Translations under genes and position numbers: made by a program
Source: CBDDLD01 sp965250025
GTDB taxonomy: Bacteria > Bacteroidota > Bacteroidia > Flavobacteriales > Flavobacteriaceae
Direction: 5' to 3'
Length of the DNA: 64,000 nucleotides
NCBI GenBank assembly: GCA_965250025.1
Contig: OZ252283.1
Span: 2,604,001-2,668,000, forward strand
Shown: piece after piece, positions 8,063 to 16,420 of the stretch
How the letters are laid out: the number at the start of each line of letters is the position of its first letter
Numbering within the stretch: position 1 is the first letter of the stretch
Notes under the pieces: generated by a model
Databases searched by the model: none
What the model was told of the DNA's origin: nothing
Seen by the model: only the letters and a program-made list of their open reading frames with translations

Positions 8063-8833
8063 ATGAATCTAGAGCTTAACAATAAAAATGCATTAGTTTG
8101 TGGTAGCACACAAGGTATTGGTAAAGCTACTGCAATAGCATTAGCGGAAGAAGGTGCGAACGTTACACTTATTGCACGTAATGAAGATAAACTTAAAGCG
8201 GTAATTAGCGAATTGCCCCAGCATCGTAACCATAATTATATTGTTGCTGATTTTTCAGATCCTGAAGCCCTGAAGGCAAAACTCAATGATAAGGCCGATT
8301 ATCATATTCTAATCAATAATACAGGAGGTCCCAAAAGCGGATTGATACATACTGCTACAATAGAAGAATTCACCAATGCTTTCAGTATGCATATTGTGTG
8401 CAATCAAATCTTAGTACAAGCTTGTTTACCTTACATGAAATCTGAGCAATATGGTCGAATTATCAATGTTATTTCGACCTCAGTCAAAGAGCCTATTCCG
8501 GGATTGGGTGTAAGTAACACTATTAGAAATGCTGTTGCCAATTGGGCCAAAACCTTATCTGGAGAATTGGGAGCACATGGCATTACCGTAAATAATGTAT
8601 TGCCCGGTTTCACAGATACGGCTCGATTAGATCAGATCATTAAAGTAAAAGCAGAGCGTGCCGGAACTACTAAAGAAGACATGACCAAAACCATGAAAGG
8701 TTATGTCCCCGCAAAACGTTTTGCAAAACCTGAAGAAACAGCGGATGCCATTACCTTTTTAGCCAGCGAGCGCGCCAGCTATATTAATGGAATTAATCTG
8801 CCCGTAGATGGTGGTAGAACAAAATCTTTGTAA
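8063..8833 (+). CDS. Atypical short-chain dehydrogenase/reductase (SDR) lacking the canonical YxxxK
   Basis: A 256-residue Rossmann-fold protein of the SDR superfamily. The N-terminal cofactor loop is CGSTQGIGKA and the NTGG motif is INNTGGPKSG. Where classic SDRs have Tyr-x3-Lys, the aligned segment reads SNTIR (in GLGVSNTIRNAVANWAK), so both catalytic residues appear replaced; a serine two residues upstream of the loop (VISTS) remains. This matches the 3-oxoacyl-ACP-reductase-like SDR subgroup known to lack the standard tetrad. The C-terminus GINLPVDGG is standard. It lies 3 bases after the exported orphan and 24 before the dioxygenase gene. The reaction is unknown. Confidence 0.85.
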   Translation: MNLELNNKNALVCGSTQGIGKATAIALAEEGANVTLIARNEDKLKAVISELPQHRNHNYIVADFSDPEALKAKLNDKADYHILINNTGGPKSGLIHTATIEEFTNAFSMHIVCNQILVQACLPYMKSEQYGRIINVISTSVKEPIPGLGVSNTIRNAVANWAKTLSGELGAHGITVNNVLPGFTDTARLDQIIKVKAERAGTTKEDMTKTMKGYVPAKRFAKPEETADAITFLASERASYINGINLPVDGGRTKSL

Positions 8834-8857
8834 CTTTAGAACATAAAACAACAACCC

Positions 8858-9394
8858 ATGAGTAAATTAGTTTCTCCCATAAATTTTAAAGCCTGGATCG
8901 ACGAAAACCGACATCTGTTAAAACCGCCTGTAGGTAATAAAGTAGTTTGGAAAGATGGTGATTATATTGTCATGGTCGTTGGAGGTCCTAACAGCCGCAA
9001 AGATTATCATTATAATGAAACTCCGGAATTCTTCTATCAGGTAGAAGGCGATATGGTTTTAAAAATAATTGATAATGGCACGCCAAAAGATGTTCATATT
9101 AAAGAGGGCGATATTTATTTATTACCCCCTAAAGTTCCACATTCTCCTCAACGTGGCGCCAATACTGTTGGACTGGTTATAGAATATCCTCGGGAAGAAG
9201 GCGTAAAAGACGCATTATTATGGTTCTGTGAAAAATGCACTACAAAACTTTACGAAGAGGATTTCACCTTAGATAATATAGAAACAGACATGCCGGTAAT
9301 ATTTAACAAGTATTACAATAATCTAAGCAAGCGTACTTGTCCAAATTGTGGTACAGTAATGCTGCCACCAAAAAAAGTACAGATTGAAGACTAA
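8858..9394 (+). CDS. nbaC: 3-hydroxyanthranilate 3,4-dioxygenase
   Basis: Cupin-fold extradiol dioxygenase that opens 3-hydroxyanthranilate to 2-amino-3-carboxymuconate semialdehyde (ACMS). 178 residues, the normal length of the bacterial form. The catalytic Fe(II) ligands are visible as H51, E57 (DYHYNETPEFF) and H95 (PHSPQR). The C-terminal rubredoxin-like iron site specific to bacterial enzymes is present as C124/C127 (FCEKC) and C161/C164 (CPNC). ACMS can cyclise to quinolinate, but the decarboxylase encoded directly downstream, overlapping this gene by 11 bases, points to breakdown rather than NAD synthesis. Confidence 0.96.
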   Translation: MSKLVSPINFKAWIDENRHLLKPPVGNKVVWKDGDYIVMVVGGPNSRKDYHYNETPEFFYQVEGDMVLKIIDNGTPKDVHIKEGDIYLLPPKVPHSPQRGANTVGLVIEYPREEGVKDALLWFCEKCTTKLYEEDFTLDNIETDMPVIFNKYYNNLSKRTCPNCGTVMLPPKKVQIED

Positions 9395-10472
9395 ACGTAA
9401 ACTCCGAATAAACGGCCATTCTCACCTACTCCCTTACCCTGAAGAGATCCCTCAGTTTATGAAAGACAAAGGCATCTTTTGGGTAGACAAAGACCGTAAG
9501 TTCATGCTTCAAAAAGATTGGAATCGCCCAATTACAGATTCCAGTTTTTTCTTAAATGAAAAATTAGCATGGATGGCGCATTTTAAAATCGATCATGCTG
9601 TCGTTTTAAACTTGTCGCAACTTTATGGTAATGGCCTTCGTCTGGAAGAAATGAAACAGGCACTCCGTTTTCAAAATGATTTTAACGCACGCATACAACA
9701 TGACAATCCCAGTAAATTTACTTGTGGGTTTGTAGTACATCCCGGATTTGTTAGAGGAGCTTGTTGGGAGATAGAACGTTGTGTAGAACAATTAGGCATG
9801 CGCTTACTGTGCTTACCAACCCACTATATGGACACCATTGGTACTTGGCGATGCATATTTGACGAAGAAAATGAGCCTATCTTTGAACTTGCAGATAAGT
9901 ATAATCTTGCAGTAGAGATTCATCCTTACGACGGCGAAAAATTTATCAAATTGGAAAATACCTCTTGGCGTTTTCATTTAATTTGGATGTTAGCGCAGTG
10001 TGCTGACGCTTATCATTTTTTAACGCTCAATGGCTATTATGAAAAGTACCCGAATATGCGGGTATGTTTTGCTCATGGTGGACAATTGGCACAAATAAAC
10101 CTTGGTCGTCGAATACAGGGATTTGATGGCAGACCTGATTTGTTTGAAGGCATGGAACATCCCAGAAAAGCAGTAGGTCATAAAAACATCTTCTTTGACA
10201 CCTTAGTTCATGATACCGGTTCTCTAAAATTACTTATAGAAAATCAAACCTGTAATCAAGTAATAATGGGCCTAGATGATCCATACCCTTTAGGCGAAAT
10301 GGAAAGCGAGCAACAATCGTCTTACCCCGGTAAAATCTTAGATCTGGCTATAGAACGTGACATTATAAACGAAACTGAACGTGATGCCATATGGGAAGAC
10401 AATGTCTTACAATGGTTATTCGGAGATGATACTATTGCCAAGGATAAATTGGTATCAAAAATTTTAGAATAA
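9384..10472 (+). CDS. nbaD: 2-amino-3-carboxymuconate 6-semialdehyde decarboxylase (ACMSD), TTG start
   Basis: Zinc-dependent amidohydrolase-fold decarboxylase turning ACMS into 2-aminomuconate semialdehyde. Metal ligands H12 and H14 sit in INGHSHLLP. Other family marks are EIHPYDG, CFAHGGQLAQINLGRR and the late aspartate in GLDDPYPLGE. At 362 residues it is slightly longer than typical bacterial ACMSD (about 330-340). The only start giving the full metal site is TTG at 9384, inside the end of nbaC, which implies translational coupling. It is the last gene of the operon. Enzymes for the next steps (oxalocrotonate decarboxylase, hydratase, aldolase) are not nearby. Confidence 0.92.
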   Translation: MKTKRKLRINGHSHLLPYPEEIPQFMKDKGIFWVDKDRKFMLQKDWNRPITDSSFFLNEKLAWMAHFKIDHAVVLNLSQLYGNGLRLEEMKQALRFQNDFNARIQHDNPSKFTCGFVVHPGFVRGACWEIERCVEQLGMRLLCLPTHYMDTIGTWRCIFDEENEPIFELADKYNLAVEIHPYDGEKFIKLENTSWRFHLIWMLAQCADAYHFLTLNGYYEKYPNMRVCFAHGGQLAQINLGRRIQGFDGRPDLFEGMEHPRKAVGHKNIFFDTLVHDTGSLKLLIENQTCNQVIMGLDDPYPLGEMESEQQSSYPGKILDLAIERDIINETERDAIWEDNVLQWLFGDDTIAKDKLVSKILE

Positions 10473-10527
10473 TTTCTTACAATTATTATTTTAATATATT
10501 TATCACCTATTTACTAAATCGAATCTT

Positions 10528-10764
10528 ATGAGAAAATTAGGAGGTTATATGATATTCTTTGGCCTTTTTGCCATTGTATTGAATTTTATGGATCGTGTTC
10601 CAACAATTCTAGCCTGGATTTATAACTGGGGAGATACTGTAGCCTGGGCTATAAAAATCGGATTGGTTGTCGTTGGTATCGCTTTATATTTTGCCGGCGG
10701 TAAATCGCAAGAAGAAGTCGCTGTAAGTGAAGCTGAAGCTACAGCAGATGATTCAGACAACTAA
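10528..10764 (+). CDS. Small two-helix membrane protein
   Basis: A 78-residue protein with two predicted membrane helices (about residues 6-22, GYMIFFGLFAIVLNFM, and 39-58, WAIKIGLVVVGIALYFAGG), joined by a short loop with a Trp-rich edge. The tail is acidic (SEAEATADDSDN). Proteins of this shape are common in Bacteroidota and lack an assigned function. It starts 55 bases after the ACMSD gene and 22 before the O-methyltransferase, so it may be read through from either side; there is no terminator hairpin in the gap. I do not recognise the family. Confidence 0.7.
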   Translation: MRKLGGYMIFFGLFAIVLNFMDRVPTILAWIYNWGDTVAWAIKIGLVVVGIALYFAGGKSQEEVAVSEAEATADDSDN

Positions 10765-10786
10765 AACTCAAAAGCATATCGTATAG

Positions 10787-11428
10787 ATGTATTTCTTTTC
10801 AGAGGATTTGGACCGGTATATTGTTGATCATTCTAATGATGAACCCGAACTCTTAAAACAATTGCATAGAGAGACCTATCAGAAGGTGTTACAACCTAGA
10901 ATGCTGAGTGGTCATTATCAAGGCAGAGTGCTGAGTATGATCTCAAAATTGACTCGCCCTAAGACCATATTAGAAATTGGCACTTTTACAGGCTATTCGG
11001 CATTATGTCTTGCTGAAGGTTTGCTGCCCAGTGGAGAACTGCATACTATAGATCTTAACGAGGAGCTCTATGATTTTGCCCAAAAATATTTTGACACCTC
11101 CCCTTTTCGATCTAATATTAAACAATACACCGGAGATGCTATTAAAATTATTCCGGAATTGGATTTGATGTTTGATTTGATTTTTATTGATGCCGATAAA
11201 GAAAACTACAGCAATTATTTTCATCTTGTTATAGACAAATTAAACCCCGGCGGTATTATCCTGTCTGATAATGTCTTATGGAATGGCAAGGTTATAGAGC
11301 CTTTAATGCCTAAAGACAAATCTACAAAAGCAGTTTTAGAGTATAACACACTATTAAAAAATGATGATCGTATTGAGACTGTGGTATTGCCTGTTAGAGA
11401 TGGCTTAACGATATCCAGAAAATTATAA
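10787..11428 (+). CDS. O-methyltransferase, class I SAM (family 3, catechol-O-methyltransferase-like)
   Basis: A 213-residue cation-dependent O-methyltransferase. Motif I is ILEIGTFTGYSALCLAEGL at about residues 64-82; the metal-binding aspartates lie in DLIFIDADKENY and LSDNVLWNG. It closely follows the bacterial group that methylates catechols or caffeoyl-type substrates and also tRNA 5-hydroxyuridine (TrmR), and sequence alone does not separate these. It is convergent with tatA, overlapping it by 6 bases. A role on aromatic intermediates of the nearby kynurenine pathway is possible but unsupported; the gene is separated from the operon by a membrane protein gene. Confidence 0.9.
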   Translation: MYFFSEDLDRYIVDHSNDEPELLKQLHRETYQKVLQPRMLSGHYQGRVLSMISKLTRPKTILEIGTFTGYSALCLAEGLLPSGELHTIDLNEELYDFAQKYFDTSPFRSNIKQYTGDAIKIIPELDLMFDLIFIDADKENYSNYFHLVIDKLNPGGIILSDNVLWNGKVIEPLMPKDKSTKAVLEYNTLLKNDDRIETVVLPVRDGLTISRKL

Positions 11429-11719
11429 CTGTCTTTTTATTGACCCTGTAAAATCCTCAATATCATCTTTAACTTTATTAAGTTCTTCGGAGATATTTTT
11501 TGTTACATCTTCCTCCTTGGTAGGTAAACCCTGTTCTTGAGCACTTTTAGTAATCTCATGCTTGATATCATTAGTGGCATTTCTTAATGTACGCATGCCC
11601 TTACCCAAACCTCTGGCAATTTCCGGTATTTTATCGGCCCCAAAAACGAGAAGTACTATAAATAAAATAAAAACGACTTCAGGACCTCCTATGAACAATA
11701 ATGTGGGTTGTTGTAACAT
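11423..11719 (-). CDS. tatA: Twin-arginine translocase subunit TatA/TatE family
   Basis: A 98-residue Tat translocase component. It has one N-terminal membrane helix (PEVVFILFIVLLVFGADKIP), the amphipathic helix ARGLGKGMRTLRNATNDIKHEI with the conserved FG hinge, and a charged C-terminal tail. Together with TatC it exports folded proteins across the inner membrane. Bacteroidota generally have only TatA-type and TatC subunits. The start is uncertain: a perfect -7 promoter box ends 4 bases before the ATG at 11719, so the message would be nearly leaderless, or translation may begin at TTG 11698 just before FIGGPE. TatC is not in the window. Confidence 0.93.
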   Translation of the reverse strand: MLQQPTLLFIGGPEVVFILFIVLLVFGADKIPEIARGLGKGMRTLRNATNDIKHEITKSAQEQGLPTKEEDVTKNISEELNKVKDDIEDFTGSIKRQL

Positions 11720-11723
11720 GATG

Positions 11724-11731
11724 CAAATATA
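11724..11731 (-). promoter_or_regulatory. Putative -7 promoter element of tatA
   Basis: TATATTTG on the minus strand, an exact TAnnTTTG match. It lies between the terminator of the upstream M1 peptidase gene and the tatA start, consistent with an independent tatA transcript. Confidence 0.55.
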
Positions 11732-11752
11732 AGTTGACTTTTGGACATTAAA

Positions 11753-11778
11753 AAAACCGACTCGTTAAAGTCGGTTTT
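11753..11778 (-). terminator. Intrinsic terminator after the M1 peptidase gene
   Basis: Perfect 10-bp stem AAAACCGACT / AGTCGGTTTT with a 6-nt loop. On the minus strand it is followed by a run of T. It separates the M1 metallopeptidase from tatA; T residues also follow it on the plus strand. Confidence 0.88.
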
Positions 11779-11799
11779 AATTTGAAAACTATATGCTTT

Positions 11800-14115
11800 T
11801 TAGTTTTTTACTTTATTCTTAAACTGGTCAAATTCACTTTGTTTGATCTCTTTTGGCCAAGAATTATTACTGGTGTCTACATCAGCAGTTTCCAGATCTG
11901 GATCTACAGTCACAGACACAATCTCTTTTGAAGAGGCAATGGCTTTGCTTACTTCTTCATCGTTCAATCTCCATATTTGAGCAGGGTAAGTAACTTTTTC
12001 TTTCGTTCCATCAGCATAAGTATATTCTGCAATGATTGGCATTACTAAACCGCCTGGCTTTTCGAAAGTAATGTTATAGAAATATTTAGGCGCTTTTATA
12101 TCCTTACGCTCTTCCGGCGTAAAGTTGTCCATAATATATTCATTAAGTGTTGTAGAGTTTTTTAAGAAATCTTTTCCTCGCATTTCTTCATTATAATCTT
12201 CACTACCTTCTTCAACCAAATATACTAATGGCGGTAAATCACTTAATTTCATACCTCGCTTTTCTGCCATTTCTCTAACTTGTTTATTTGGTTTATCCGA
12301 TACATAGTACTTTTTAACTTCTTTTACTCCGATATCAACAAAATCTGTGGTATAAAACCATCCTCTCCAATACCAATCCAGATCAAAAGCTGATGCATCT
12401 TCCATAGTACGGAAGAAATCTTCAGGTGTTGGGTGCTTAAACATCCAACGCTTTGAATATTCTCTAAACGCATAGTCAAACAACTCACGTCCCATTACCG
12501 TTTCTCTTAAAATATTGAGTGCTGTTCCCGGCTTTCCGTAAGCATTATTTCCAAATTGAAAAGGATAAATATTCATTCCTTTTGTCATTATGGGTGTAAG
12601 ATAATCTTGATCTCCTCCCATGTATCTTACAATATTCTTAGCAGGTCCACGGCGAGATGGGTATGCTGTTTGACCTTCTGACAATGCTGCTGGGTACCAT
12701 TCTCCAAAATCTTGCTCGGCAACATATTGCACAAAGGTATTGAGACCTTCGTCCATCCATGTCCATTGACGCTCATCAGAGTTTACAATCATTGGAAAGA
12801 AGTTATGTCCAACCTCGTGGATGATAACACTGATCATTCCGTATTTAGTTCTGTCTGTATAAGTACCGTCTTCATTTGGACGTCCATAGTTCCAACAAAT
12901 CATTGGGTATTCCATACCTTGATTCTTAGCATGTACCGAGATGGCTTTATGGTATGGATAATCAAACGTCATTCTAGAGTATGACTTTAATGTACTCGCC
13001 ACGGCATAGGTTGACCATTCTTCCCATAGTGGGTTACCTTCTTTTGGATACATGGATACAGCCATAACGTCCTTACCTCCGATCTTTACAGCCATCATAT
13101 CCCAAATAAATTTTCTTGAAGTTGCAAATCCGTAATCGCGCACATTTTCCGCATAAAACTTCCAAGTTTTCTTCTTATCAGAAAATGACTTTTCTGCTTC
13201 TTCTGCTTCTTCCTGAGAAACGATAATTACAGGTTTATCATAAGATTTTTTAGCCTTCTCATAACGTCTCATCATTTCTTTAGAAAAGACTTCTTTTCTA
13301 TTTGTCAATTTCCCAGTAGCATCCAAAACATGATCTGCAGGCACTGTAATATTCACTTCAAAATTCCCAAAAGGCAATGCAAATTCATCACGACCCCAAA
13401 ACTGAGAATTTTGCCATCCTTCAACATCATTATATACGGCCATTCTTGGATAAAACTGTGCTATAACATAAGCTCTATTATCGTCTTTCGGAAAATATTC
13501 ATACCCTGAACGTCCTCTTCCGTTTACATGGTCATTTATATTATACCACCATTTGATTGAGAATGAGAATTTTTCTCCCGTAGCCATAGGTTTTGGAAGT
13601 TCTATCCGCATCATGGTTCGATTGATCATGTGTGGTAATTTACTACCATTTGTATTCGTTACCGATTCTATATTAAATCCACCATCAAAAGGCTCTGTCA
13701 TGTATTTATTTGCAAAACTACCCGGGTAATCTGCCGGTTGCGCATTATCATCTGATATTAATGGCGTTTTAGAATCCTTTGCTCTCATGTTTTGATCGAG
13801 TTGTACCCAAAGGTATTCTAGAGTATCCGGAGAGTTATTGGTATAGGTAATGGTTTCATTTCCATATAGTCTGGCATTCTTATCGTCAATTTCGATATCC
13901 ATTTTATAGTCTGCCTGTTGTTGGTAGTATGCCGGACCGGGAGCTCCCGAACCTGAACGGAACATATTTGGTGTAGCAAATTCGTCGTACAGCTGTTTGA
14001 ATTTGTTGTTATTTAAATGTCCCTGCTTAGGTTGCTCTTCTTCTTCTTTTTCCTGAGCCATTACACCTGCCGAAACAAACATAAATGTTAGTAAAAAATA
14101 CTTGATAATCTTCAT
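11800..14115 (-). CDS. Exported M1-family zinc metallopeptidase
   Basis: A 771-residue aminopeptidase-like protein with a cleavable signal peptide (residues 1-20, ending VMAQ). The zinc site is HEVGH at 433-437 with third ligand E456, exactly 18 residues on, as in M1 enzymes. The substrate-binding GxMEN motif appears as the variant QGMEYP at about 399-404. The N-terminal part is the beta-sandwich M1 domain (DIEIDDKNARLYGNETITYTN). The signal peptide places it in the periplasm or beyond; no T9SS sorting domain or lipobox is seen. It is followed on the same strand by its own terminator. A DUF6702-like protein and two carboxypeptidase-regulatory-like proteins are encoded upstream on the same strand. 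Confidence 0.93.
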   Translation of the reverse strand: MKIIKYFLLTFMFVSAGVMAQEKEEEEQPKQGHLNNNKFKQLYDEFATPNMFRSGSGAPGPAYYQQQADYKMDIEIDDKNARLYGNETITYTNNSPDTLEYLWVQLDQNMRAKDSKTPLISDDNAQPADYPGSFANKYMTEPFDGGFNIESVTNTNGSKLPHMINRTMMRIELPKPMATGEKFSFSIKWWYNINDHVNGRGRSGYEYFPKDDNRAYVIAQFYPRMAVYNDVEGWQNSQFWGRDEFALPFGNFEVNITVPADHVLDATGKLTNRKEVFSKEMMRRYEKAKKSYDKPVIIVSQEEAEEAEKSFSDKKKTWKFYAENVRDYGFATSRKFIWDMMAVKIGGKDVMAVSMYPKEGNPLWEEWSTYAVASTLKSYSRMTFDYPYHKAISVHAKNQGMEYPMICWNYGRPNEDGTYTDRTKYGMISVIIHEVGHNFFPMIVNSDERQWTWMDEGLNTFVQYVAEQDFGEWYPAALSEGQTAYPSRRGPAKNIVRYMGGDQDYLTPIMTKGMNIYPFQFGNNAYGKPGTALNILRETVMGRELFDYAFREYSKRWMFKHPTPEDFFRTMEDASAFDLDWYWRGWFYTTDFVDIGVKEVKKYYVSDKPNKQVREMAEKRGMKLSDLPPLVYLVEEGSEDYNEEMRGKDFLKNSTTLNEYIMDNFTPEERKDIKAPKYFYNITFEKPGGLVMPIIAEYTYADGTKEKVTYPAQIWRLNDEEVSKAIASSKEIVSVTVDPDLETADVDTSNNSWPKEIKQSEFDQFKNKVKN

Positions 14116-14178
14116 AATGATAAGTTGTTAAAAAAATGATGCCTAAAATAAGTAAATTAAAATGGTAAGTGCTTAGTT

Positions 14179-14685
14179 TTAATTAAAGTTTAACACGCCT
14201 TTATTATCCGCAGAAGTTAGGATAAAACTCTTATCTTTTCCATTGATACTAGTCCTGACAATATTTTGTTGATCTTCAAATACATCAAACAGTATTTTAT
14301 TCGTTATGGTTATGGTATTTATTTCTGAAATATTGGTCACTTCAATGTAGCAATATACAATATCGTCCTTGTATTCTTTTCCAATAAAATCAAGCTTCGC
14401 AGCATCTCCATTTATGTTAATCAATAACTTCGCTTTCAAGTAGCGATCAATATAATGATCTACCATAGAAGATTCGTCTTCTATTCCCAATGTGATGGAA
14501 TCGTCATAACGCTGACGTATAAGATTCTCAAAATCATCAATAAATATCTGACTAATGATCTGTAAAGACTCCTGTGATTTCACATAGTCAATCTTTGTTA
14601 CACTGACATAATATTTATGGGCTTCACTCTTATTAGGAGTAAAAGGCAACAATGTTAAGAGCAAAAAAACACTTAAAAGCTTCAT
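14179..14685 (-). CDS. DUF6702-like exported protein
   Basis: A 168-residue protein with an N-terminal signal peptide (MKLLSVFLLLTLLPFTPNKS, cleaved near SEA). The mature part starts HKYYVSVTKIDY and contains FIDDFENLIRQRY, a pattern I recall for the DUF6702 family of Bacteroidota exported proteins, often encoded next to an M1 peptidase as here. No catalytic residues are obvious. I start it at ATG 14685; a TTG nine bases upstream is possible but less likely. A periplasmic partner of the peptidase is inference from neighbourhood only. Confidence 0.78.
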   Translation of the reverse strand: MKLLSVFLLLTLLPFTPNKSEAHKYYVSVTKIDYVKSQESLQIISQIFIDDFENLIRQRYDDSITLGIEDESSMVDHYIDRYLKAKLLININGDAAKLDFIGKEYKDDIVYCYIEVTNISEINTITITNKILFDVFEDQQNIVRTSINGKDKSFILTSADNKGVLNFN

Positions 14686-14730
14686 ATTTATCAATTAATA
14701 CTTCCTGAACATCCAAAAAGCGTTCCAAAT

Positions 14731-15507
14731 TTAATCTTCTTCTTTTTCTTGAAGGTTTTTTTTATACTTTTTTAACTTCATTAATAAATACTCCAATTGT
14801 TTGACCGTATTAGCTTCTTCACATATGGTATTGAACTCTGGGTCATCTAAACAAAATTGAAAGTACTCTTCTCGCAAAGTTTCCTTAAGTGTTTCCGTTT
14901 CAAAAATTGCGTTTGAATACTCGCTTTTCAATTGCTGTAAACATTTATTCAGGTCTTCTATTTTGACTCTGTTTTTCAATTTTTTTGTACGACCAGAAAT
15001 CCAATTTAAAATGGGGTTCAAAGGGATAATGCCGCCACCTGTAGTAGCTTCAACAACTCGCCTCTCGCTCTGTGTTAGTGGTTTGCCTGTGTATCCCGGA
15101 ATTCCAAGATCATAAAAATTAATTTCTGCTTTTGCATCAGAATTTCCAATATCAGAAATTAAACTACCCGTTAAAATTTTTCCCACAATAATCTCATCCA
15201 ATACATTGACCTCTTCAATAAGTGTCACTTGTAATGCCTCCTTATCCATCATTGCTTTAGTAATAATTACGGTTTCGGTTTTGTACTTTATTCCCGAAAT
15301 AGTAAGTGTATCTAACAGTTTGGCTGGTATTAAAAAGTTTCCTTTTTCATCAGTAATTGTATACTTACTTGATGTTTTATTAAGAACATGTATGCCTTCA
15401 ACATCATCAGGAGCGTTTACTTTACCTTGCAGTGTTTTTGTTTGCGAATAAATAAAGCAGCATAAAAACAAGAAAAAAAGTGTTGTGCTGTATTTATTCT
15501 TTATCAT
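14731..15507 (-). CDS. Carboxypeptidase-like regulatory-domain protein (paralogue B)
   Basis: A 258-residue exported protein: signal peptide (about residues 1-24, ending FIYSQ), then one carboxypeptidase-D-regulatory-like beta-sandwich of about 80 residues, recognisable by LQGKVNAPDDVEGIHVLN and SSKYTITDEKGNFLIPA, then an alpha-helical, charged C-terminal half ending LKKYKKNLQEKEED. The same domain begins many TonB-dependent receptors, but no plug or barrel follows. It overlaps the upstream paralogue by 14 bases (start at ATG 15507, alternative GTG 15513), so the two are very likely co-translated. Function unknown. Confidence 0.82.
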   Translation of the reverse strand: MIKNKYSTTLFFLFLCCFIYSQTKTLQGKVNAPDDVEGIHVLNKTSSKYTITDEKGNFLIPAKLLDTLTISGIKYKTETVIITKAMMDKEALQVTLIEEVNVLDEIIVGKILTGSLISDIGNSDAKAEINFYDLGIPGYTGKPLTQSERRVVEATTGGGIIPLNPILNWISGRTKKLKNRVKIEDLNKCLQQLKSEYSNAIFETETLKETLREEYFQFCLDDPEFNTICEEANTVKQLEYLLMKLKKYKKNLQEKEED

Positions 15508-16303
15508 TATCACTTTTTAAAAACAGTTTACTTTGTTGAAGAACATATTCTAATAACTGTACTTCTTTGCCTTCTTCCAATAGCTCTTCTTTAATACCTT
15601 TTTCCTGGACATAAGCAATGAATGCATCTGCTCGCTCCGGAGGAATATTGAAATGTGTATTCAGGTATTTTGCATCATAACGCTCTGACAATTTACCTGT
15701 CGGAATTTTAGGAGGCGCTTCGTTTTGCTTTCTTTTTTTAGACTTCAAAAGCGGACTCATTATCAATCCTACAAAATTGATAACATTAAGTCCATTATCC
15801 ATGTACGGTAATTGATCATCAACAGAAGGATTATTGATTCCGGATTTAAAATCGGCAGAGAATTCAAAATCCTGTTGATTTTCCAATCCAAAATAAATAG
15901 CATCCATATCTACATTAAACGTTCTGGAACTTTCTACATCGGCATTAAGGTTACCTGTGAGGTCATATGGTAAGACCAAAACCTCATCTAGCTTATTGAC
16001 CTCTTCTACCAAAAACACAGTAAGGCGCTTACTGTCTAGAACTCTTGTATCTATAATGACTGTAAAATCCTGAAATTGTAAGGCTCCAAAAACCACAACA
16101 TCGTTCAAGGCCACTTTCAATTTAAAATTTCCATTCTCATCAGTAATTGTACCTTTATTAGAGCTGGTATTATATACCGTAATACCTTCCTTATCATTTG
16201 TTTCGACAACTACTTTACCTGCAACCTCTATACGTGTGATTTCTTGCGATATAGCACATAACGAAACCATTAAAAAAAAGAATATTAGAATTTGTTTTTG
16301 CAT
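15494..16303 (-). CDS. Carboxypeptidase-like regulatory-domain protein (paralogue A)
   Basis: A 269-residue exported protein with a signal peptide (residues 1-19, ending LCAIS). The carboxypeptidase-regulatory-like domain follows: VAGKVVVETNDKEGITVYN and NKGTITDENGNFKLKVAL. After a linker with YLTGNLNADVES-like spacing (here PYDLTGNLNADVES) comes a helical C-terminal region ending in an acidic tail. The layout is the same as in the next gene (signal, regulatory domain, VEEVNxLDE segment, TGxLxxDxxxS segment, helical tail), so the two arose by tandem duplication. It is the first gene of the pair. No enzyme motif is seen. Confidence 0.82.
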   Translation of the reverse strand: MQKQILIFFFLMVSLCAISQEITRIEVAGKVVVETNDKEGITVYNTSSNKGTITDENGNFKLKVALNDVVVFGALQFQDFTVIIDTRVLDSKRLTVFLVEEVNKLDEVLVLPYDLTGNLNADVESSRTFNVDMDAIYFGLENQQDFEFSADFKSGINNPSVDDQLPYMDNGLNVINFVGLIMSPLLKSKKRKQNEAPPKIPTGKLSERYDAKYLNTHFNIPPERADAFIAYVQEKGIKEELLEEGKEVQLLEYVLQQSKLFLKSDNDKE

Positions 16304-16420
16304 TTTCTGGTCAGTTAAATCACTCTATAAAGTACGTACTTATTGTTTTAATAATGCATCAATCGGTTTGTAAATTTTTGTTAAACTCGCTGATTACTTA
16401 AATTTACAAAAAAAATCAGC

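Noticed and set aside
2802..10472. Recent horizontal transfer of the kynurenine operon
   Set aside because: Base composition and promoter style look like the neighbours by eye, and no integrase, transposase, tRNA or direct repeats flank it.
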